64,000 nucleotides of DNA from Balanoglossus misakiensis. Its lineage: Eukaryota > Hemichordata. The notes beneath the pieces are model-generated. The model was given only the letters and a program-made list of their open reading frames with translations, made no database searches and had not been told where the DNA came from. Shown piece after piece: positions 23,108-33,445 of this stretch (the first letter of the stretch is position 1; each line of letters opens with the position of its first letter). The position numbers were made by a program, and so were the translations under genes. Location: NCBI GenBank assembly GCA_040954595.2, contig CM082579.2, positions 15,004,001 through 15,068,000 on the forward strand, in the 5' to 3' direction.

Positions 23108-23239
23108 GTTTCAAGTCCAGTGTCCTAATACACCATCATCATGAATTGGAACTCAAAGCAAGGCCAATGAGCAAACCCAGATTGACAACTCATTACACCA
23201 GCAAAGTGGTTTCTTTATGGAAGTGGTGGTACCAATAAA

Positions 23240-23640
23240 TACTTTATTAAAGGTAAGAATTTCTTATTGTAGCAGTATTTTCATTTCCATTCATGTTTTA
23301 AAGGCCTTTTTTGTAGATTCTGAGTTTCTATGCCAGACAAAGTATGATTATTTTTCCACTAATGCAGCCTGAATTAAAGTCAACATTTTTCACCATAGGT
23401 CTTTCTATGTTATTTTTCTATAGGCATGGACACATTTAAGTTTATCTCAAAACTGAGCACAGTGGTGAGCCTACAACTTATATGAATCACTCAATTTAAT
23501 TTCATTTGGATGAGTTATGAGTGAAACTTCTTAAAATTACAATAGTAGAAAAGGGTTTTCTATCAATTCTTAATGTTATCCTATGGGAAGAAACACATTC
23601 CATGAGCTCATACATGTAGTGTGTGCCCATTCTTAACCCT
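23240..23640 (+). mobile_element. TTAA-GGATGTAC family, diverged copy 2
   Basis: It shares 'tttttcaccatagg', 'aaaattacaatagtagaa', 'gggttttcta' and 'cctatgggaagaaacac' with 32369-32720 in the same order. The ends are poorly preserved. Confidence 0.45.
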
Positions 23641-23662
23641 TTCAGTATTATATGAATCAGAT

Positions 23663-23800
23663 ATAGAAGCTTGTTCAACGTCCCGTTGCGGCCAAGCCAA
23701 TCAGATTGCACGTTATGTCAATCAAAACTGAAGGATACCTAAAGTTCTCTATAAGGCACCGTCTGATTGGTTTACTAGAGTTTTCAACGGGAGCTTCTAT
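23663..23800. repeat. ~140-bp inverted-repeat element
   Basis: ATAGAAGCT and a CCAATCAGA motif on the left mirror TCTGATTGG and AGCTTCTAT on the right, with inexact sequence between them. Probably a small MITE. The rest of 23801-24440 holds nothing recognised. Confidence 0.4.
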
Positions 23801-24454
23801 GGGAGTTGGTCAGATGTAGTGTGAGGCGACAGTATAAGAATACCGTACTGCGAAGTAAAAGACGTCGCCGTACCCTACATCTGATTTTAATCAGATTGTA
23901 TGCACACATAAGCTGGTTTAGAATACTGATAAACCCTGATGAAACAATCTCAGTAAAATATATACAGATGAGAATGAGAATGCAGTTAAAGTTAAATATA
24001 CATTCGTTGTATCTTTTGGCTTTATTTCCAGTATTTTTGTTCTATGTAGCAAATGCGATTTCATGTTCTACTCCACACAGATTGTTACTTGTCAGCACAG
24101 AATGTATGTGTATAATGGCCATTGTCATTGTTGACAATAATTCATGGATTCTAGTCTGGACTTAAATTCCAATTTGGCACAATAACAATGCTGACCATAC
24201 ACATATATGTTTCATCATGTTTCGGGAATTTGCACAAGAAACTGCTAAACAAAGATACTGAAAACATAGGAAAAAGGTAAAGGTAATGGAGCTTTAATTA
24301 CAATTCACACTGTATACAAAATCCATGTAAAAATTCAAAATACTGGATTTGTCAGCTTCAACTGATATGGGGGTCACACAAGAAATTGCTAAAACGTCTC
24401 AGATCAAATACTGGCATAAATTATTATTGGTGAATGGTTTAAGTGGTCCTGAAT

Positions 24455-24557
24455 CTTCTCAGATTTGAGACACGTCTCTTACCAGGTTCACACAGGGTAA
24501 AATTTGAGACACTATTAGTCTATGGTAAACACAGAGCGTTAATACTTTGGGGGGGGG
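24455..24557 (+). repeat. dispersed repeat, mate of 20572-20665
   Basis: Contains 'accaggttcacacagggtaa', 'aatttgagacactatta', 'tctatggtaaacacagagcg'. It ends at a run of 10 G. Confidence 0.7.
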
Positions 24558-24720
24558 GGTTAGCTGGGCAGACCCGCCCTCCTTTATTTTTTGCCACCCT
24601 GCTATCTTACGCGCCGCCCTGCTTTCTTTTCATTCCCGCCTTGGTAAATATTTATTGTTTCTGGTGCACGCTCCCGCATGCGGCTGGCATTTGAGAGAAT
24701 GATATTTATTCAGTTTAGGG

Positions 24721-25810
24721 ATGTTTTGTCGCCTTTGTACAAAACACAAGCAGAAGGCCAAGTGCGGAGGGACTTGGGTTACAACATCTCCATGTACATG
24801 TACCACCCTTCGCGAAGACAAACTCAAGCAGCATGAAGAGACGATTATCGACCGGGCGGCAATGCAGCTTGACGCCGAGGCAGCAGTTATCGAGAACAGC
24901 AGCGGTCTTGTGGCTGCATTTGACAAGGTCATCACCTTTGAGACGCAAGCCTTCATGCATCGGCGTCCTACGATGCATGTATTTTCTCATGCACAGAGAA
25001 TTGCCGCACACCACCAACTTCATCCATGTTTTGGAATTGGCAAAGTCCCTCGGGTGTTCATTCCTTGGTACTCTCAGCAGTGATGACCACAACTATAATG
25101 GTTTATTGCATTGGTAAGTAGGTCTACTGATTTTTGTGCAGATCTAAATTGTAGGCAATGTAGTAACATTTATTTAAACCTGGTTGTTTTCAAGAAAGGA
25201 TCACTGTTTAAGCAATAGTGTTACACTCAATAAATAATAATTACTGTACAAATTACTGTGAATTTTGATAAGTTTAATCTGAAGAGTAATTTTCATTTAT
25301 TTCATTTTTCAGGCAAAGTCATCCGTGATGAGATTTTAGAGAAGATGAAAGGAAGTAACTTCTATTCACTGTTAATAGATGAAAACAACTGATGTGGCTG
25401 TATTGAAGCAATTAATCATCTATTCCAAGTACACCTTGAAGTCTGGGAAGTCAGTTGTGTCTTTCCTTGGAGTTAAAGAAGTAAGTGGAAAGTTTTTCAA
25501 TTTTTAAGTCTACACTGAATTAAAAACATACGATTAAACATGTTTTTGAGTGACCTCATTTAATTGATTTTGCTGACTAGTTATTTCAGGTGAGACAAAC
25601 ATTGAGTTGTACATTGCATGTGTTAACATCAAGGTTTTATTTTCACTGTTTTAGGTTGGTGATGGCAGAGCAGACACCATTGCACAGTCAGTGAAAGAGT
25701 TTTCTTCAGAGAATGGTATTGTCTTAAGAGATCGTCTGTCTGCTTTGGGCAGTGATGGTGCTCCTGTTATGCTAGGACAGAAAGGAGGGGTGGCTACCAA
25801 ACTAAAAGAA
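24721..25810 (+). pseudogene. hAT-transposase-like gene (ZNF862/DUF4371 type), broken and partial
   Basis: Three exon-like blocks are visible. Block 1 (24721-25113) opens with a Cys-containing segment MFCRLCTKHKQ, as in TTF/BED-like N-termini of ZNF862-type proteins. After a frame change near 24950-24980 it gives HTTNFIHVLELAKSLGC. Block 2 (25313-25480, after TTTTTCAG, before GTAAGT) gives DEILEKMKGSNFYSLLIDE and then TTDVAVLKQLIIYSKYT. The expected DETTD acidic motif is split by one extra A near 25380-25386. Block 3 (25655-25810, after GTTTTAG, before GTGAGT) gives GSDGAPVMLGQKGGVATKLK. These phrases are typical of the hAT catalytic region. Blocks 2 and 3 join in phase 0; the block 1-2 junction does not join cleanly with the obvious donor. 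The C-terminal half (alpha-helical insertion and dimerisation region) was not found. After the last donor a composite transposon begins. Confidence 0.7.
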
Positions 25811-25989
25811 GTGAGTGAAATTTTGAGTTGTGAAGACATTGTGATTTTGTAAGTTTTTAGTTGGTGTCTTTATATCGTGACAATAATAATAGTAATAATT
25901 AAAGCTGCAAGCAGCATTGAAGGGGCCCAAGCATAGAGATAATAACCATTAGACTCCATTCAGGGTTGTACCATTCAATTGCGTAGGCT

Positions 25990-27900
25990 GTATTTGCTCT
26001 GGATGTGGAGATATGGGGAAGTAGGCAACCACCCGAAATGGATGTCCTACAAGTACAAACACAACAACCACAAGTGAACTTCTACGTTATGTAAGGACTT
26101 CAGTTAAGTACTTCAAAGGTCAGCTGAGGGTACCCAAAAATTGGGCCAAAAATTTGGATTCCTATTTGGTTCATATTCAAGACAACGGAAAATTCTCGCC
26201 CTTTGGGTTTTTAAAATTAGGTATGGCCATAATAATGAGTTACGCAAGTAAGTTACAGGTGGCCCTAGGAATTTAGCATTTCATGACGGTCCTACCCTAC
26301 CCCTCCAAACACGTGGCTATATATGATGTGCATGCTAACATATGGAAAGCAGGTCAATGGACACCTGAGGTCATTCAAAAATTTGACAGAAAAATTTCAT
26401 TCCTGTTTATGTCTTGTGCAACAAATCCTACATTTGCAGCCCTTTCACTTTGCCTAAAATTAGGTATGCACGTAATACATGAATCAAGCAGGTGTCAAAG
26501 GTATCCCCCTGTATTTGGCATTTCATGATAGTTTCATCCCTCCAAATACCAAAGCTGCACCTGTACAACGGGATGAGATATGGCACTGTATGACAGAGGT
26601 CATCCAAATCACCTTATACATCAATCAATCAATCAATCAGAGAAATTTGTATAGCGCCAGTATCTATAACAAGTGTCATACTCAAAGGCGCTTGTGCTCA
26701 TTGGCCCACACCATATGCTCTTGCGAAATAATGCGTCTTCAGTCTTTTCTTAAAGATACTCAAACTTGGAGCTTGACGAATGTTCCACAGTTTCGTTGCA
26801 GCATGAGAGAATGCTCGGCTACCGTATGAAGAACGTTTGTACATTGTAGTGCATAAAAGGCTCTTATTAGCTGAACGAAGCCTGCGACCAGGAGAATATG
26901 TCCGAATGAGATCGCGGATATAGTTCGGAGCGAAATTTTTTAAGGCTTTGTATGTGAGCAGATTTATTTTATACTCTATCCTGTGGCGAACTGGTAACCA
27001 ATGAAGAAGTTGAAGAACTGGCGTTATATGGGCAGACTTCCTGGACCGAGTTATGATTCTTGCAGCTGTATTTTGTGTGCGTTGTAGAAGGTTCAGACTG
27101 CGTTCTGGTATACCATACAGTAATGCATTACCATAGTCGAGTTTCGCTGCCAAAATAGCATGAATCACTGTTTGACATGTTGCTTTGTTAAGAAATTTCC
27201 TGATTTGTCCGACACGGCGAAAGTGGTAATATATTGATTGACAAGTTTTATTGATGTGATCTTTATACATGTGCGTATTGTCAAATATTACACCAATATT
27301 GCGAGCTGATTTAACGACGGGAACAGAGCTTGAACCAATGCTAATCTTGTCAATAGCATCAGCAGAGTGATGAAATTGTGAACGAATAAGTAGAATCTCA
27401 GTTTTTGGAGTCGTTGAGTTGAAGCTTGTTTTGGGTCATCCAGTCCTTAAGATCACGGATACAGGCCTCAATGGACATTTGGGCAAAAACCAACTGACAC
27501 TTACATTCGTCCCTGTGGAACAAAAACCACACCTATCGCCCTGTTGGTTAGTGTCTAATTAAATGTACAAAATCAATGACTTAGGCAGGTGCAACAGACG
27601 ACCCCGCCTTTGGTATATCATTATGGTCCCATCCGTATATGCCCCCCCCCCCCTCCCAAGCCAAAGCTGCATGCATCTGCTGTGGATGCTCACTAAGCAA
27701 AAGTAGGTGAAAGGTCACATAAGGTCGCCCACAACTTGACGGGAAAATTGGACTTCATATTGATCCATGTGCAACAAATAGCACGCTACCACCCCTTTCA
27801 TTGACCCCACAATTACGCATGCACATAATTATTGAGTTATGCAGGTGTCACAGGTGACACCCGAATCGGGTGTATTATTTTAGTCCCATACAGCTGCATG
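25990..27900 (+). repeat. ~245-bp internal tandem units, interrupted
   Basis: The anchor 'aaaattaggtatg-c-taat' occurs at about 26214 and 26456. Diverged equivalents occur at about 27559 and 27808, giving spacings of about 242 and 249 bases. Other shared words are 'gtgcaacaaat', 'aggtcat-caaa', 'accaaagctgca' and 'ggtgtcaaaggt'. The L2 fragment at 26620-27480 splits the series. Confidence 0.6.
26620..27480 (-). pseudogene. 5'-truncated L2/CR1-group LINE end
   Basis: On the minus strand, 26698-27270 encodes the C-terminal part of a LINE polymerase: LDYGNALLYGIPE, LQRTQNTAARIIT, LLHWLPVRHRIEYKINLLTY and YGSRAFSHAATKLWN. These phrases are characteristic of L2/CR1-group ORF2 ends. Coding similarity extends upstream to about 27480 (CIRDLKDWMTQNKLQLN, then ISIGSSSVP), but the frame changes at a five-base A run (plus-strand T run 27402-27406). 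The 3' end has GGCGCTATACAAAT and a (TTGA)n tail at 26620-26639, both typical of L2-group elements. It is 5'-truncated and certainly inactive. Confidence 0.85.
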
Positions 27901-28039
27901 TAGCTGCGTGCCGTTACGGGCGACCTGATAACCCACACGGCCACCTGCGGGCCGACTCCCATACTGAACGTCCAGTTGCAACATCACGACTGAAGTAGGA
28001 ACTTTTGAACGGCAACGAAGCCTGATCTCTGATTATTGC

Positions 28040-28167
28040 TGGTACCATACTCCTGTCGTGCAAGAAAATCACTGGTCTGCTGACGTATTTCAGCCAATTT
28101 CCCAAACTACTATCCACTACATGTGACTACAATGCTAATGAAACCTCCCACAACATTAGCGACTTAG
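28040..28167 (+). repeat. left flanking repeat of the CR1-type LINE
   Basis: 'aatcactggtctg', 'acgtatttcagcc', 'aatttcccaa', 'ccacaacatta' and 'ggtcaaagtcc' recur in the same order at 30795-30915 on the other side of the LINE. The last residues of the LINE-strand open frame (from VDFDP on) are translated from this repeat, not from the LINE. Confidence 0.7.
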
Positions 28168-30724
28168 GGTCAAAGTCCACTGTTTTAAATTTTTTCATCG
28201 GTTTTACTTTAAAGGATGCCCACAAATTGCAACAGTAAATATTACTACAATATGCCAAAAATAAAACTTTCTTCACATCTTGACTAAAATGTTGAAAATG
28301 TCTCAATAGCATGTTTGCTCTAACACAAAATGCTCTTCTCTGTCGTTCAATATCTTCATTATCACAACCCTCACAAGATATAACATGGCCCAGATAGGTG
28401 TGTACAGGTACAAACTTTAAAGTGATGTCATTAAGTTTAACCGAAGGAATTCTTTGAACGCTCATATTCTTCCCATTAAAAAGCATGCACACAGTTTTAC
28501 TAGAATTATAAATTATATCATAATCATTGCCATAAATTTCACAAATTCTAAGAAGACGGTGTAGACCCTTAATACTTGGACTGAGTAGAGTCATGTCGTC
28601 AGCGTAACCTAAAGTGTTAGCGCTGACACCACACATGGTACAGCCAACTTTGGCTTTACAGAGTGCATTGATAAGATCATCAATGTAGACATTAAAAAGA
28701 TAGGGAGAGAGTACTCCCCCTTGTCTTACACCGTTAGAAACAGAAAACAACTCTGAGGTTTCATTACCCCACAACACAGTAAACAATTGATTTCTGTACC
28801 ATTAAAGGTCACATGTCATGCTTTGGAAAGTTTTCATTTTTCCACGTCAAAAGCTCACCTAGGGTACCTGTCTATGCATTGCCTATTGTGTCGGTTCCGA
28901 AAAATGTGCACGAATGCCGGAATTTGCCACCTTTTTTCATGCCTGTGATCGGGGAGCCACTTCGCACTCGAGCCAGGCGAAGGTATTTGCATATGGACAA
29001 ACAAGTACACTATGTCGTAGTGTACCATTCTGTTTACAGTAAAGTGTAATTATCGGTCCATGAGTAATTAAGTCCACAGACAAAGATAAGCTATATAAAC
29101 AGTGTTCAAAGCAAAGGAAGCCCTTGCCTCACATTGCAGGCAGAGGATTTACAAAGGTGTGAAAGACTATTTGTCCACATCAAGATAAGTCTTCGGCTTA
29201 ACTTCGAAAAGCCCAAAAAAATCGACTGAGTTGGGTTAGGGGTACACGCCCACCCGCCACTTTTACTTGCTTGTTATCTAAGCACAAGGGGCAAAACGCA
29301 TTGCAAGATAGTAACATACGTTAACTTCAAGACCCAAATAGTGATTTTACGCGTGGTTGTATAGGGCATGGCGTGGGACCTTTAATATAAAATTCGTACA
29401 GCATACAAGGGAACATTCCTGTCGATGAGCTTGTTAACCAGTTTAAAGTGATTAACTCTGTCAAAAGCTTTTGAAGCATCCAGAAAACAAGTAAACACTG
29501 GTCTTCCATTGCTGGTGTAGTAGCTAATGATTTCTTTAAATGCAAATAAACACAGGTCAGTTGAATGTTCTCGCTTGAAACCAAATTGTAAATAATGAGA
29601 GGTAAGAAACTCCTCACAACGAGAAAGTAAAATAGGCTCAAAAACTTTAGAGAAAACAGTTGCTAGTGCTATCGGCCGGTAGTTACTGGCATCACTACAA
29701 AGCTTAGTTTTATCCTTAATTGGAACTAAAATAACGTTGATAGCCTCAGTTTGCAGGTAACCATGAACAATCAAGTCAAAATGGGTAAAATAGAGGAGTC
29801 TGAGAATTTGAGGTGCTCAGCTGAAATATTGTCAATGCCAGCTGTCTTATCGTCAGGTAACTTATGTATAGCAGAAATTACTTCTTCTTCAGAAACATAC
29901 ATATCAGAAGAAAATTTAACATACTTCATTTTCTCCTCGATGTCATTTTTACCAGTCTGAGCCTGGACAGAATTCAAAATATCACTGAAATGCTTGTGCC
30001 ACATAATTGCAATTTCACTCTCACCAGTCGCTCCACCTACAGTGTCAGAAAGCGGCATTTTTCTGCTAGTTTGCTTTCTGACTTCCTTCCAGAAGTCGTT
30101 CTGTTTGTGGCAGCGTAAATTGTCAGCCATCTTGTCAGCCCTATTTTGATTCTCAATCTTTTTACAAGCACGTAAAGCATACTTAAAACGAGGTCTGGAA
30201 GATTTCATGGTTTCAAAAAGCGGGCCTTGTTAAGGTTTACCCCCATTAACCCATAATAAAAACATGGAACGGGCATAGTCGTGACTTTCTTTTACAAAAT
30301 CGTTCCAGCCAGGCACAACATGAACTTTCTGGTGAAACTTACGCCTAATGGTATCTTTTGCAGCACAATTCAATGCGTCCACAACACTACTATAACAAAT
30401 ATCAATTGCCTGTAAATGCGAAGGGTATGTACAGTTCACATTAGTGCAGAATAACTCTTCGGATAAATTAATCTTATCAACCTTGGCTTTGGTACAACGG
30501 GTGTAGGCGGATATATTCTGCTGTGACAATTTTTTCCAATCAACTCGAAAATTACATTGCTTGAAGGAACTACTGCTGAAGCATTCATCAGCAGAAGTGT
30601 TGAAATGAACCTCTATTGAAACAGGAATATGGTCGGAGTCAACAACATTGCAAAGACTCGAAATTGAAAGAACATTGCTATAAAAAATTTTAGTGGTAAC
30701 ACAGTGGTCAATCCAAACTCAGCG
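28168..30724 (-). pseudogene. CR1-type LINE ORF2 fragment (endonuclease end, linker, reverse transcriptase)
   Basis: On the minus strand, in order: the end of an apurinic-type endonuclease (WIDHC near 30710, SDHIPVSIE near 30620), a linker with VPGWNDFVKE, then the polymerase: GIDNISAEHLKF, NYRPIALATVFSKV, FLDASKAFDRVNH, NGVRQGGVLSP and the catalytic GYADDMTLL (near 28600). It is disabled by an in-frame TAA at 30230-30232, a small deletion and frameshift near 29775, and a 576-bp MITE between the RIL and WYRNQ positions of the palm. It lacks the start of the endonuclease and everything after the polymerase thumb. Both breakpoints abut a diverged direct repeat (28040-28167 and 30795-30915). Confidence 0.85.
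28802..29385. mobile_element. TTAA-flanked MITE inside the LINE polymerase
   Basis: The body is 28806-29381, with TTAA at 28802-28805 and 29382-29385. The ends are AGGTCACATGTCATGCTTT and AGGTCCCACGCCATGCCCT (reverse complement), with about 14 of 19 bases matching. Removing the body and one TTAA puts the LINE reading frame back in phase across the site, which supports a precise insertion. The interior has an open frame (28813-29049) without a recognisable domain. Confidence 0.8.
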
Positions 30725-30794
30725 TAATTCAATAAAACGCCCTAACACAGCCTGAACTCCGATAATGTGTTGTCCCAAAATTCATTCCGTGGAA

Positions 30795-30915
30795 AATAAT
30801 CACTGGTCTGTTTACGTATTTCAGCCGATTTTCCAAGGACTACTGCAACTCGCCAGAAGTGAGTAGCCTGCTAATGAGATCTCCACAACATTACGTAATG
30901 ACGGTCAAAGTCCGA
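30795..30915 (+). repeat. right flanking repeat of the CR1-type LINE
   Basis: Diverged direct copy of 28040-28167: 'aatcactggtctg', 'acgtatttcagcc', 'ctccacaacatta', 'ggtcaaagtcc'. The two copies differ too much to be the target-site duplication of a recent LINE insertion. The stretch that follows (30920-31270) contains no gene. Confidence 0.65.
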
Positions 30916-31282
30916 TGCCCCAGTGTCCGTCCTCAGCCCACCAAAAAATGCGAAAAAATATTACAAAAATCTTCTTCTCAAAATCGACGTGGCCTAGGAC
31001 CTTGAAATTTGGCACAGGGGATTTTGGCCACATGGTCTACAAAAATCGCGAAAAGAATGTACATGCCCCCATTAACGTGCAAATTAGGTCAATTTGAAAA
31101 TTTCGCTCGATTATAGCCACAAAGTCACGTGACTAATTACAAATTCAAAGGGCAGGTGCACCAGTACTCATGGGCCCCAACCACCGTGCCAAATTTGGAG
31201 GCGCACCTGCCGGAATTTCAGAGAAAAACGGGCGCAAAAAAACGACTCAAGAAGAAAGAAGACAAACTCCAGCAATAACAGA

Positions 31283-31316
31283 AGGGGACCAAGCGCCTGA
31301 GGGCTCTTGGTCCCCT
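31283..31316. other. terminal hairpin of the composite repeat
   Basis: Perfect 11-bp arms, AGGGGACCAAG at 31283-31293 and CTTGGTCCCCT at 31306-31316, with a 12-base loop. This resembles the AAGGTCCCA/TGGGACCT hairpins at 1.4, 1.9, 8.5 and 9.0 kb in position and style. Confidence 0.7.
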
Positions 31317-31689
31317 AAATATGGGACTAAACTTGACAGATACCCGGAATATTTTCCTATTTAGGATACCTGGTTGCATTTCCACCTAAAGGCGTCCTAT
31401 TGGCGTGGAAATTTTATAACTTGAAATCGTTTGACTGGGTGATAGGTATTAATATCTTATGATGTTATAAAACACTTGGCTCGCCGAAGGTAAGGACCGA
31501 TTATAGCGTCAGTCGTGTCATAAAATATATATGAACGTCATGGGTCAATAAACTTGATGGTCCAATAAAATTTAATGGTTCGTAAAACTATTGTGTCCAA
31601 TGTCTGCAGAGTATACTGGCTGCAACATGTGTATGAGTCAGGATTAACGGCTGTAGCCATCAACCCAAAAGGTGAACGTCCTATTCTCA

Positions 31690-31930
31690 CTAACTTAAAT
31701 AGGTTTTGCGACCTAGTTGAGTGATAAAAACCTTATGATAAAGTCGACACAATTTCAAGATGACGATGTGCAAATGAGAGTTCATAAGCTAAAGTAAAGT
31801 TCAATGAATTCTATACAAAGTTCAAAAAAGATTTTTTACTAAAGGAAGACATGAACAAACTGATATCGTCTCTTCATATTCGTACATGTCCAACTGTTGT
31901 GATTTGACCCCCCCCCCCCCATGGTACATG
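31690..31930 (+). repeat. third, diverged copy of the 2.5/9.8-kb repeat
   Basis: 'gagtgat-aaaa-c', 'atttcaagatg-c', 'gagttcataagctaaa', 'gaaggaagacatgaa' and 'tgatttgac' occur in the same order as at 9815-10090. The interval 31320-31690 before it has no recognised content. The copy ends at a 14-base C run. Confidence 0.55.
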
Positions 31931-32044
31931 AACCTATTACTTAGTACACACTTAAACAATTGGCATTTGAAGTGCCTTGCTTGACAGTGTTTAATGCGGT
32001 GGTCAGCCGCGTTTATCTCTCGCCACTTCATGCATCATGTCGCC

Positions 32045-32372
32045 TTAAAGGGACAAACTCTCTCTCTCGTCGCCCTTTTCTATTAATTATGTTTGATACA
32101 AGACACCGTTTATATTAATGGGCATGTGTATATGTAGTGAATGAACGTTCAACCACACACAACTTCCATCCTGCTTGTATGATATGAGAGTAAAAACTCG
32201 CCCAAAATGAATTAATGGTAGAGACCGATTTTTCAGTTTTGCGAGTTTTCGCTCTCGTGTCTACATGCGGGATAGAAGGTGTGTGCGGTTGAACGTTGCA
32301 TCACTATATATCCACATTTACATTAATATAAACGGTGTTTTGTATCAAACATGGAAAAGGGCAGCGAGTTAA
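32045..32372. mobile_element. 347-bp palindromic TTAA element, copy B (right end lost)
   Basis: It starts TTAA at 32045 followed by AGGGACAAACTCTCTCTC. It keeps GTTTGATACAAGACACCG, AGTAAAAACTCGCCCAAAA and the mirrored half down to GGGCAGCGAG. The terminal ~17 bases are replaced at 32369 by TTAAGGATGTAC, the start of another TTAA element. Confidence 0.8.
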
Positions 32373-32720
32373 GGATGTACGATCAGTAAAATTGAAAGCA
32401 TTGTCATTTCTTTTAATCGTGAATTTTCGTTTCTGATTTGTATGTATAATGAAAATCCATTTTGGGTCACTGCACTTGTTTTCGACTTTAAACAAGGCCG
32501 TGAATTTAGTCGACAATTGAAGAAAACTGCTAACGGTCAGCATTTTCTACCAATGGTTTGTCTATGGATACAATATTGAACAAAGTTTATCTCAAAATAG
32601 AGCGTGATGAATTTATTTTGATTTGTCGGAGCTATGTGTAAAATTTCATGAAAATGACAATAGTAGAAGTGAGTTTTCTAACTATTCTCCATGTACTCCT
32701 ATGGGAAGAGACACAGGCGC
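32369..32720 (+). mobile_element. TTAA-GGATGTAC element, copy 3
   Basis: It begins TTAAGGATGTACGATC directly at the broken end of the palindromic element. The body matches 22686-23107 in inverse orientation. The right end is not preserved. The remainder to 33001 holds a 13-base G run (about 32756-32768) and nothing else recognised. Confidence 0.6.
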
Positions 32721-33001
32721 ACAGTTTACCAGTTGACGACCTCTAAAGAGGAAACGGGGGGGGGGGGATGATGAAAGGTTTAAGACTTACAGATCACAAC
32801 TTAAAGAGCCATTCAGAAAGAGGCTTAGAGTGGAGTATCAAATCGGACGATACCACTGACTGGTGGAGGAAGACAAAATAAGCAAACTGAGTAGATGAGT
32901 GCTCAGATTTCTTCAGAGGACCAAACGTTTCAAAGAATTATACGTGACAATCCATGCCTGGTCCGTCAGTAGATATAAACAGAACATTGTGGCTGTATTC
33001 A

Positions 33002-33300
33002 TTAAAGGGACCAAGTCTCTCTCTCGCTGCCCTTTTTCCATTAATTATGTTTGATACAAGACTGCGTTTATATTATTCTACATGTGGATATAGTGAATCA
33101 ACGTTCAACCATACACACCTTCCACCCCGCTTGTATAGACACGAGAGTTTTAAAAAGTAGCCAAAATGAATAAACGGTCTCTACCATTTATTCATTTCGG
33201 GCGAGTTTTTACTCTCGTATCATACAAGCCGGATGGAAGTTGTGTGTGGTTGAACGTTCATTCACTAACATAAACGGTGTCTTGTATCATGTCCCTTTAA
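33002..33300. mobile_element. 347-bp palindromic TTAA element, copy C (internal deletion)
   Basis: The body is 33006-33296, with TTAA at 33002-33005 and 33297-33300. The left half is complete. The right half lost about 40 bases between GTCTTGTATCA and TGTCCCT. The order 'acgagagttttaaaaag' followed by 'actctcgtatcatacaag' shows the centre in the opposite orientation relative to copies A and B. Confidence 0.85.
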
Positions 33301-33363
33301 CACTTTTGAAGCATTTTACTAATGCTAACATGACTAGACCAATTGAATGATGTTACATTGCAG

Positions 33364-33445
33364 GTTATCAACTCAGAGGGGCGTCTTGTTATAAAGCGGT
33401 ACCTGACAAACAATCAGCTGGCAACGCTGAAAATACCTGTCAGTC
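33364..33445 (+). other. possible isolated coding exon
   Basis: 82 bases are bounded by TGTTACATTGCAG and GTAAGTATG, a good acceptor-donor pair. One frame is open throughout and reads INSEGRLVIKRYLTNNQLA and so on, with ordinary amino-acid composition. No family was recognised and no partner exon was found nearby. The frame also stays open past the donor to 33540, which weakens the exon call. Confidence 0.35.

Larger units (their letters stand above)
25899..31316 (+). mobile_element. composite nested repeat with hairpin 3' end
   Basis: It starts TTAAAGCTGCAAGCAGC followed by GGGGCCCAAGC, and ends with a hairpin of AGGGGACCAAG / CTTGGTCCCCT preceded by an A-rich 'gaagaaagaagacaaactcc' stretch. 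I take these as the two ends of one dispersed retroposon-like family, grown by internal ~245-bp repeats and by insertion of two LINE fragments. It could instead be two partial copies of the family flanking the LINEs. Confidence 0.5.
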
